Part shown: one piece after another, positions 1 to 4,714 of the stretch
How the letters are laid out: every line of letters starts with the position of its first letter
How positions within the stretch are numbered: position 1 is the first letter of the stretch
Assembly (NCBI GenBank): GCA_964372445.1
Contig: CAYJQO010000018.1
Coordinates: 1-13,425, forward strand
Length of the DNA stretch: 13,425 nucleotides
Source of the DNA: CAYJQO01 sp964372445
GTDB taxonomy: Bacteria; Patescibacteriota; Minisyncoccia; UBA6257; GWB1-50-10
Direction of reading: 5' to 3'
Notes under the pieces: model-generated
Database searches by the model: none
Told to the model about the DNA's origin: nothing
What the model saw: only the letters and a program-made list of their open reading frames with translations
Translations under genes and position numbers: made by a program

Positions 1-7
1 TTTTGAG

Positions 8-23
8 TTCGAGTCCTGGTGGG
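8..23 (+). repeat. tRNA 3'-end-like fragment
   Basis: These 16 bases are identical to the T-loop and 3' T-stem/acceptor part of the tRNA-Lys gene at 74-146, but on the opposite strand, so together they form an inverted repeat (8-23 against 78-93) around the terminator hairpin. The 5' side of the T-stem does not pair properly (only wobble pairs and one mismatch), so an intact tRNA ending here is unlikely. It may be a remnant of a second tRNA or a duplication; the window edge prevents a decision. Confidence 0.4.
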
Positions 24-33
24 AAGGCGTAAG

Positions 34-72
34 AAAAACTGAAGCGTCCGCAAAAGGAACGCTTCAGTTTTT
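34..72 (-). terminator. Rho-independent terminator after tRNA-Lys
   Basis: A perfect 14-bp inverted repeat (34-47 with 59-72) has arms beginning AAAAACTG and ending CAGTTTTT, with an 11-base loop. Read on the minus strand it follows the tRNA-Lys 3' end directly and ends in a T-tract. Because both arms carry A/T runs it can also act on plus-strand transcription entering from the left edge. Confidence 0.85.
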
Positions 73-73
73 G

Positions 74-146
74 TCCCCCCACCAGGACTCGAACCTGGAA
101 CCAGCTGCTTAAGAGGCAGTTGCTCTACCAATTGAGCTATGGGGGG
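74..146 (-). tRNA. tRNA-Lys(CTT)
   Basis: The minus strand folds as a full cloverleaf: acceptor CCCCCCA/TGGGGGG, D-arm GCTC/GAGC with an AATTGGTA loop, anticodon loop CTCTTAA (anticodon CTT, lysine AAG codon), and T-arm CCAGG/CCTGG with loop TTCGAGT. The discriminator is A. CCA is not encoded (the next bases are CAA), so this tRNA needs the CCA-adding enzyme. The 27-43 pair at the top of the anticodon stem is an A-C mismatch. The 5' end lies 6 bases after the stop codon of the GIY-YIG gene on the same strand, and the terminator follows at once. Confidence 0.93.
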
Positions 147-152
147 CCTGTA

Positions 153-413
153 TTATATTACTCCGATCTTTGATTTTATAAACTCCCTACCGCGGAAACT
201 TTTCAGTTCTCTCTCGCGTCGCATCGCTTCTTGCCGCGTTGCATATTGTTCCGTATACACCAATTCCCAAAACCCTTTCTGCTTCGCCGTGTAGGATGTG
301 GATTTGTTTTTCAAAAAGCCGTTATGTCTAGCAAGGCGTTTTTCAAGATCTTCCGTTTGACCGATGTAGATTTTTCCGCTCAGCCCGTTTCGGATTACGT
401 ACACGGTAACCAT
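153..413 (-). CDS. GIY-YIG endonuclease-domain protein
   Basis: This 86-residue protein consists of little more than a single-domain GIY-YIG nuclease fold of the small UPF0213/YhbQ-like type. Visible landmarks are YVI at residues 5-7, IYIGQT at 15-20, the basic stretch EKRLARHN at 24-31 with the expected catalytic Arg, and the Glu in QEAMRRE (62), which fits the metal-binding Glu of the family. There is no extra DNA-binding domain, so target specificity is unknown. The start codon has no clear Shine-Dalgarno site and lies 10 bases from a palindromic repeat fused to a tRNA 5' fragment. The stop lies 6 bases before tRNA-Lys. Family members cut or nick DNA; a repair or housekeeping role is as possible as mobility. 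Family assignment is secure, the role is inference. Confidence 0.88.
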   Translation of the reverse strand: MVTVYVIRNGLSGKIYIGQTEDLEKRLARHNGFLKNKSTSYTAKQKGFWELVYTEQYATRQEAMRRERELKSFRGREFIKSKIGVI

Positions 414-423
414 CTGCTGTGAG

Positions 424-462
424 TCCGCCAGTTGGCGGATCTACCAATTGAGCTATGGAGGG
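424..462 (-). repeat. tRNA 5' fragment fused to palindromic repeat, copy 1
   Basis: On the minus strand this begins CCCTCCATAGCTCAATTGG, matching the 5' end of tRNA-Lys through the D-loop (the 19-mer at 440-458 equals 124-142). It then switches to a palindrome, TCCGCCA-GT-TGGCGGA read on the plus strand (424-439), instead of an anticodon arm. It cannot fold as a tRNA. The fragment begins inside the 14-bp palindrome at 460-473. Confidence 0.75.
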
Positions 463-473
463 AAACGTTTCCC
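460..473. repeat. 14-bp perfect palindrome with partial second copy
   Basis: GGGAAACGTTTCCC at 460-473 is a perfect palindrome. Its first 12 bases recur at 535-546, where the last two bases differ. It could be a protein-binding site or part of a dispersed repeat; the sequence alone does not say which. Confidence 0.6.
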
Positions 474-577
474 GACCCCTGTCTCGGACACCTTTGGGTT
501 TCCGACCGTCGCTTCGCTCCATGCCTTCCACCACGGGAAACGTTTCGGTAGCGTAGCGCGTTCCCCAACCCACGGTC

Positions 578-598
578 TGGGGGACCCTCGGTCCCCCA
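578..598. repeat. GC-rich 9-bp hairpin
   Basis: TGGGGGACC (578-586) and GGTCCCCCA (590-598) form a perfect stem with a 3-base loop. No T-tract follows on either strand, so a terminator role is doubtful. It sits between the two tRNA-fragment chimeras. Confidence 0.6.
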
Positions 599-603
599 CG
601 CTC

Positions 604-643
604 TCCGCCGGCTGGCGGATCTACCAAATGAGCTATGGGGGAG
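604..643 (-). repeat. tRNA 5' fragment fused to palindromic repeat, copy 2
   Basis: The minus strand reads CCCCCATAGCTCATTTGG, differing from the tRNA-Lys 5' half at one base of the shared 19-mer (620-638 against 124-142). It then passes into the near-palindrome TCCGCCGGCTGGCGGA (604-619, plus strand). The anticodon and T arms are absent. Its 5' end lies about 10 bases downstream of the start expected from the promoter at 659-688, the usual arrangement of a real tRNA gene, which suggests it was once one. Confidence 0.75.
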
Positions 644-658
644 ACGGAGACAGAGCAT

Positions 659-688
659 AGTATATCTGATACACTGGAGCAAGTTCAA
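659..688 (-). promoter_or_regulatory. Promoter for the tRNA-fragment/GIY-YIG/tRNA-Lys cluster
   Basis: On the minus strand TTGAAC (683-688) and TATACT (659-664) are separated by 18 bases. Transcription would start near 652, just before tRNA fragment copy 2. No other clear promoter is seen before tRNA-Lys, so one transcript may run to the terminator at 34-72. Confidence 0.55.
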
Positions 689-717
689 CCACATACACAG
701 TAGGAAAGGAGGTGCGC

Positions 718-885
718 ATGTCGCGAAGGCAATCTCAGAGCAGACATAAGCTGTGGCCGCGTGGCCTGACGAAACGCGAGCGAAAACGCATCAGTGAACT
801 CAAGCAACGTCTTGCGAGCGGGAAAATGAAAAAGTGGACGCTCGCGACACCGGAAGAGCGCGCCGGTACCTGTGCCGGGGATTGA
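718..885 (+). CDS. Small basic hypothetical protein (55 aa)
   Basis: An ATG preceded by AAAGGAGG (705-712), the strongest Shine-Dalgarno site in the window, opens a 55-residue frame ending in TGA, followed within a few bases by a terminator. The protein starts MSRRQSQSRH, is rich in Lys and Arg over residues 1-40 (for example LTKRERKRISELKQRL at about 17-32), and ends with TCAGD. It has no signal peptide or membrane segment. The central part is probably a charged helix, and the overall charge would suit nucleic-acid or ribosome binding, but that is inference. I do not recognise a family. The ribosome binding site, start, stop and terminator arrangement argues that it is genuinely expressed. 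Confidence 0.72.
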   Translation: MSRRQSQSRHKLWPRGLTKRERKRISELKQRLASGKMKKWTLATPEERAGTCAGD

Positions 886-889
886 TAGT

Positions 890-922
890 GAGGCCACACA
901 ACCAGGTGCGGCCTCTCTTTTT
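890..922 (+). terminator. Rho-independent terminator after the 55-aa gene
   Basis: GAGGCC (890-895) pairs with GGCCTC (910-915), followed by TCTTTTT (916-922). It begins 4 bases after the TGA of the small basic CDS. Confidence 0.8.
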
Positions 923-951
923 GCGATCCTGCGCCTGTTGATAAGTGTACG

Positions 952-980
952 TTCCATTGCCTCGCCCGGCGTCTTACAAT
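952..980 (+). promoter_or_regulatory. Promoter giving a near-leaderless start at 989
   Basis: TACAAT at 975-980 is a good -10 element; TTCCAT at 952-957, 17 bases upstream, is a weak -35. Only 8 bases separate the -10 from the ATG, so the mRNA would have almost no leader, which agrees with the lack of a Shine-Dalgarno site. Confidence 0.5.
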
Positions 981-988
981 GACATGAG

Positions 989-1288
989 ATGGATCAACCG
1001 GCCCAGGTGGTGGTTAGCGTGAAGTCGAAACTTCCTCTCATGGTGGAGATTGGCATCGCTGTCGTGGTGGCCGCGGGGCTTGTGGTGTACTTCATTGTGC
1101 AACCAGGCAAACCAGCGGCACCTTCTCCCTCGCCGACGCCTCCGCCTCCAGCCGCGGCCGTGCCAGAGGGAGACCTCGGGAGCACGATCTACAGCAAGAC
1201 GCAGAACCCGATCGAGGATAAGCTACCGGATACGGTGGCCCCTGTCCCGAACCCGCTCCAGAACGTGTACAAGAACCCGTTCCAGTGA
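989..1288 (+). CDS. Small single-pass membrane protein, proline-rich
   Basis: The 99-residue product has a short N-terminus with two lysines, one hydrophobic segment at about residues 16-38 (LMVEIGIAVVVAAGLVVYF), and then a Pro/Ala/Ser-rich linker (residues 40-60) with PSPSPTPPPP. The tail contains TQNPIEDKLPDT and ends NPLQNVYKNPFQ. Small proteins with a transmembrane helix and an Asn-Pro-Phe-type tail occur, to my knowledge, in many Parcubacteria-like genomes, without known function. The tail is probably outside the membrane. Its stop overlaps or abuts the start of the large secreted protein, so the two are probably one operon. The near-leaderless promoter supports this start. Confidence 0.75.
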   Translation: MDQPAQVVVSVKSKLPLMVEIGIAVVVAAGLVVYFIVQPGKPAAPSPSPTPPPPAAAVPEGDLGSTIYSKTQNPIEDKLPDTVAPVPNPLQNVYKNPFQ

Positions 1289-1293
1289 TCCCC

Positions 1294-3693
1294 ATGGCTA
1301 CCATCAGGAAACATAGCAGCGTGCTCCTCTCGGCTGTGATCCTTGGGTTTGGCGGCTTCGCGAGCTATGCGATTTTTGCGCACGCGCAGACATTGACGCT
1401 GCCGGGGCAGCCCACCGACGAGGCGGTAGCCGCGAGCGGCATCACCTTCCCGGTTGCCGAGCTGGGGAACTGCGGCAGCAAGGATACGTGCCGTACCTAC
1501 TGCAACGATCCCGCGCACATGGATGCGTGCATCGCGTTCGCTCGAGACCACGGCCTCATGAACCAAGAGGAAGCCGAGCGGGCCACTTCCTTCAAGCGGA
1601 AACTTGCGGAGGGCAGCGGACCAGGCGGTTGCACAACGCCGTCGGAGTGCGAAACGTTCTGCCGCGACATCGCGAACATCAACACCTGCATCGCCTTCGC
1701 CGAGCAGCACGGGCTCAAAGACCGGCACGTTGAGGAAAGCAAGAAAATCCAGGCCTACCTCCAGTCTGGCGGGAAAATGCCGGGAGGGTGCACCAACCAG
1801 CAGACGTGTGAGGTGTACTGCGGTGACTTCAGCCATGCCGAGGAGTGTTTCAACTTCGCGAAGCGAGCAGGTATCGGGCAGGGCGGGCCGGATGAGCGTG
1901 GGGATGCATTGGGTGAGGATCGGTTCAGGCGGGGTCCGCCGCCGGAACAGTTCCAGAAATTCCTCGAGCTGGCGAAGAACGGCGAGACGCCAGGCGGGTG
2001 CGCTTCAAAGGATGCATGCGAGCGTTACTGCCAGGAGCCAGGCCGCCGCGACGAGTGCGTCGCCTTTGGGGTGAAGGCCGGGTTCATTAAGCCGGAAGAG
2101 GTGGAGCGGATAAAGTCCATTGGTGTCCAGGGGGGACCTGGTGGCTGCAACTCGCCGGAGTCCTGCGGCGCCTACTGCAACGATCCAGTCAACCAGGAGG
2201 CGTGCTTCACATTTGCGGAGGAGCATGGATTGATCCCGCCAGAGGAGCTCAAGCGGGCGAAGGAGGGGTTCGTCCGGCTCCGCGAAGGCCTCTCACACGC
2301 GCCGCCCGAGGTGGCAGCGTGCCTCAAGTCTGTGCTCGGGCCGACCGTCCTTGACGATATCCAGGCAGGCAAGCTCGTACCGGGCCCTGAGATCGGGGAT
2401 CGGGTACGTGGCTGCTTTGAGAAATTTGGCCAGCGTGGTGACCCAGGGGAGGTGTTCCAAAAGGCGCCGCCCCAAGTGCTCGCGTGCCTAGAAGAGAAAC
2501 TCGGCGATGACTTCGAGCAGGTCCGGTCGGGAGCGGTGCAGCCAACACCGGAGATGGCGGATACCTTCCGCGTCTGCTTTGAGCAGGTGCGCCTCATTGG
2601 GCCGCCGGTGGAAGGGGTGTTGCGTGGCGAAGGGGGCCCCGGTGGGGCATCACCCCGCGGCATGCAGGATTTTCTCCGCACGGCACCACCGGGGATTGCG
2701 AAGTGCTTGCGAGAGAAACTCGGCGAGCGGTTCGATAAACTCCAATCCGGTGAGCTCCAGCCGGGACCCGAGCTTGTAGAGACCATGCGGAGCTGTTTCC
2801 AAGAGTTTCGTCCCGATGAGCACCGCTTCGAGGGTGAACGCGGCGAAGGAGTTCCCGGTGGCTTTGGCATCGGTGCGCTTCGCGCGCCGTTCGACAATCT
2901 TCCACCACAGGTTCTTGAGTGCGTCCGGTCGCTCGTTAGCGAGGAGGTGCTCGAGAAGGCGAAGAGCGGCGGGCAGTTGCCGGCAGAATTCGATGAAAAG
3001 ATGCGTGTCTGTTTTGAGAAGTTCCGCGGAGCATCAGGAGCCGAACTGCTGCGGCTGCCCGGAGCCCCCCAGCCGGGGCCCGTCGGGATAGAGCCGCGGC
3101 CGGCACCGGGGTTCACGGCAGCAATTCCACCGGTGGTTGCCGAGTGTCTGAAGGCGGTCGTTGGATCAGAGGTGGTTGAACAGGTGCAGCGGGGCTTGAA
3201 ACCAGCTACAGATGTTTCAGAGCAGCTGCGCGCATGCTACCAACGATTGCAGGGAGAGCCGACGACCATGGTGCGACCGCTGCCGACGACCGACCAGCTG
3301 CAACCGGTAGGTGGCTCGTTTAGACCCGGGCCTGGGGGCTGCCTCAGCCCCGAGGCCTGCCAGCGCTACTGCGTCGAGCACGGGGATGAGTGTCGTGCCT
3401 TCTACTCGGGCGGCGCACCCAAACCGGTGGTGCCTACAGTGCCGACCGCAGAGCCGGCGCCCTACCAAACGCCATCACAGCTGGCTCCGCCGCCCACCGA
3501 CACGTTCAAACCAGGCCCCGGCGGATGCGCCACACCAGCGGCATGCTCGGAGTACTGCCTCACCCACGAGGTTGAGTGCCGATCGTTCTACTCAGGCGGA
3601 GTGCGGCCGCCGCTCCCGCCGCAGAGTGTCCTACCTCCAGCTGGCCTCTTCGGGAATCTACTCTTCCTCCTCCAGCACGCGTTGGGTCTCTAG
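1294..3693 (+). CDS. Secreted cysteine-repeat protein (about 800 aa)
   Basis: The N-terminus is a clear signal peptide: MATIRKHSS, a hydrophobic core, and a likely AHA cleavage site near residue 31. Five type-A repeats follow at about 58-88, 111-141, 164-193, 234-263 and 283-313, each with Cys spacing x5, x3, x8 and usually a GGC start and an AFAxxHGL-like end. Five type-B repeats of about 46 residues follow (starts near 336, 391, 464, 536 and 611), each with PPxVxxC and, about 35 residues on, a RxCFxxF Cys. Two shortened type-A units (678-706, 740-768; last spacing x6) end in YSGG. The C-terminus LFGNLLFLLQHALGL is hydrophobic. The even cysteine counts suggest disulfides outside the cell. 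No enzyme motif is seen; an adhesive or structural surface role is a guess. A GTG at 1285 overlapping the upstream stop is an alternative start; neither start has a Shine-Dalgarno site. Confidence 0.85.
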   Translation: MATIRKHSSVLLSAVILGFGGFASYAIFAHAQTLTLPGQPTDEAVAASGITFPVAELGNCGSKDTCRTYCNDPAHMDACIAFARDHGLMNQEEAERATSFKRKLAEGSGPGGCTTPSECETFCRDIANINTCIAFAEQHGLKDRHVEESKKIQAYLQSGGKMPGGCTNQQTCEVYCGDFSHAEECFNFAKRAGIGQGGPDERGDALGEDRFRRGPPPEQFQKFLELAKNGETPGGCASKDACERYCQEPGRRDECVAFGVKAGFIKPEEVERIKSIGVQGGPGGCNSPESCGAYCNDPVNQEACFTFAEEHGLIPPEELKRAKEGFVRLREGLSHAPPEVAACLKSVLGPTVLDDIQAGKLVPGPEIGDRVRGCFEKFGQRGDPGEVFQKAPPQVLACLEEKLGDDFEQVRSGAVQPTPEMADTFRVCFEQVRLIGPPVEGVLRGEGGPGGASPRGMQDFLRTAPPGIAKCLREKLGERFDKLQSGELQPGPELVETMRSCFQEFRPDEHRFEGERGEGVPGGFGIGALRAPFDNLPPQVLECVRSLVSEEVLEKAKSGGQLPAEFDEKMRVCFEKFRGASGAELLRLPGAPQPGPVGIEPRPAPGFTAAIPPVVAECLKAVVGSEVVEQVQRGLKPATDVSEQLRACYQRLQGEPTTMVRPLPTTDQLQPVGGSFRPGPGGCLSPEACQRYCVEHGDECRAFYSGGAPKPVVPTVPTAEPAPYQTPSQLAPPPTDTFKPGPGGCATPAACSEYCLTHEVECRSFYSGGVRPPLPPQSVLPPAGLFGNLLFLLQHALGL

Positions 3694-3696
3694 GCT

Positions 3697-4578
3697 TCAG
3701 CGGCTGGTATTGGTGATCGCCGAGAGCGCGATCACCGCACCGATCGCGAGCGCTGCCCCCACCACCTGGTGGGGCTTTAGCTTTTCGCGGTTCACGAAGA
3801 TGCCGAGGATAGCGGCGAGGGCAATGTAGCTCTCGCTTATAGTCATGGCGATTGAAATGGGGATGGTCGTCACCGCCACGGCGTAGAAGACCCAGGCAGC
3901 GTTATCAACCAGCGCTTCGGTGGCGATCAGCGTGGGGTGGCGGGCGAGGTCGGGGAGGAGCGTTCGAGCTTCTCCCCGTGCCGCGAGGTAGGCGAAGCAG
4001 AGCACGGCGACGAGCGAGTGGGTGAACCAGATCGTGAGGAGCGGTGAGGTGGTCTGGCTTGAGACGCCGATCAAGAAGTTCACGAGCCCCATGCCGATCG
4101 CGCCCAGCCCGCTCCAGAGGACGCCCTTCTCAAAGATCCGGCGGTGGTAGAGGAGGTGGGTATGGTGGATGGTGGCCGCGAGCACAATCCCAATGAAAAC
4201 TAGGGTTGCGAGGAGCGACTGGGTAAGCGAGAGCACCTCACCCCAGAGGACGACGGCGAGCCCGATCGTGATTGGAAGCTCGATGCCGAGGATGGGCTCC
4301 ACAATGGCGAGCTTTCCCACCTTGAGTGCCTCGAAGTCGAAGAGTGCCGCGAAGAGGACGACCACGCCCGCGAGCATGAGGAGCAGGAAGTCCTTCGGGT
4401 GTGCCACGAGCTGCCAGAGCTCGCCCCGCACGAACGGGAAGAGGCCGATGCCCGCCGTGATGCCGATGAAGAAGAGCGTCTTCCAGATGCCGATCACCCG
4501 GGTAGTCTTCTGGATGAAGAAATCACCAAACCCCCAGGCAAGGAGCGCGAGCAGTGCGAAGGTGATGCCAGCGGCCAT
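3697..4578 (-). CDS. EamA/DMT-superfamily transporter
   Basis: The 293-residue protein is hydrophobic throughout, with about ten predicted transmembrane segments, the usual size and topology of EamA-domain (drug/metabolite transporter) permeases. The first helix starts MAAGITFALLALLAWGFGDF, like the start of an EamA unit. The second half begins around GVLWSGLGAIGMGLVNF and repeats the five-helix layout. Conserved-looking features include the Glu-Pro-Ile-Leu-Gly stretch in the middle (IVEPILGIELP) and SESYIALAAILGIFVNREKL near the end. The substrate cannot be told; members export or import small molecules across the cytoplasmic membrane. Its stop lies 3 bases from the end of the convergent secreted-protein gene with no terminator visible between them. 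A TATAAT lies 25 bases upstream of the start. Confidence 0.88.
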   Translation of the reverse strand: MAAGITFALLALLAWGFGDFFIQKTTRVIGIWKTLFFIGITAGIGLFPFVRGELWQLVAHPKDFLLLMLAGVVVLFAALFDFEALKVGKLAIVEPILGIELPITIGLAVVLWGEVLSLTQSLLATLVFIGIVLAATIHHTHLLYHRRIFEKGVLWSGLGAIGMGLVNFLIGVSSQTTSPLLTIWFTHSLVAVLCFAYLAARGEARTLLPDLARHPTLIATEALVDNAAWVFYAVAVTTIPISIAMTISESYIALAAILGIFVNREKLKPHQVVGAALAIGAVIALSAITNTSR

Positions 4579-4603
4579 GGATTGACTAGATCCCGATGCT
4601 GTA

Positions 4604-4609
4604 ATTATA
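4604..4609 (-). promoter_or_regulatory. -10 element for the EamA transporter gene
   Basis: The minus strand reads TATAAT, preceded by TG, a perfect -10 hexamer 25 bases upstream of the start codon. No good -35 is present at the expected distance. Confidence 0.45.
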
Positions 4610-4657
4610 CACCTCGCTCAAAAAGGTTCTCGCGGAGTCGTATGATGGTACGAAAAC

Positions 4658-4685
4658 TTGACGGTAAGGCCAGGGCCGGTATAAT
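4658..4685 (+). promoter_or_regulatory. Near-consensus promoter for the 1240-aa gene
   Basis: TTGACG (4658-4663), a 16-base spacer, and TATAAT (4680-4685) form the best plus-strand promoter in the window. Transcription should start near 4692, giving a leader of about 23 bases with a weak GGAAAGGTG ribosome site at 4693-4701. Confidence 0.75.
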
Positions 4686-4714
4686 TTTCACTGGAAAGGT
4701 GCTACTATAGCTCC

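Larger units (their letters stand above)
424..717. other. Repeat-rich intergenic region without an intact gene
   Basis: Between the GIY-YIG start and the small basic CDS there is no convincing gene. The stretch holds two tRNA 5'-fragment/palindrome chimeras (424-462 and 604-643), a 14-bp perfect palindrome and a partial second copy of it, a strong 9-bp hairpin at 578-598, and a minus-strand promoter at 659-688. Short open frames here run through tRNA-like and palindromic DNA and look spurious. Confidence 0.7.

Noticed and set aside
1..30. Intact plus-strand tRNA cut by the window edge
   Set aside because: A T-loop-like sequence is present but the T-stem does not pair, so only a fragment is reported.
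343..694. Several 60-100-codon frames over the tRNA fragments
   Set aside because: They translate palindromes and tRNA-like DNA, overlap each other and lack ribosome sites.
1189..1836. Minus-strand open frame of 215 codons
   Set aside because: Overlaps two plus-strand genes with better signals (signal peptide, Cys repeats); no domain recognised.
2172..3116. Long minus-strand open frame (314 codons)
   Set aside because: It lies entirely antisense to the cysteine-repeat protein gene; its Ser/Pro/Arg-rich product is the usual by-product of GC-rich coding DNA.
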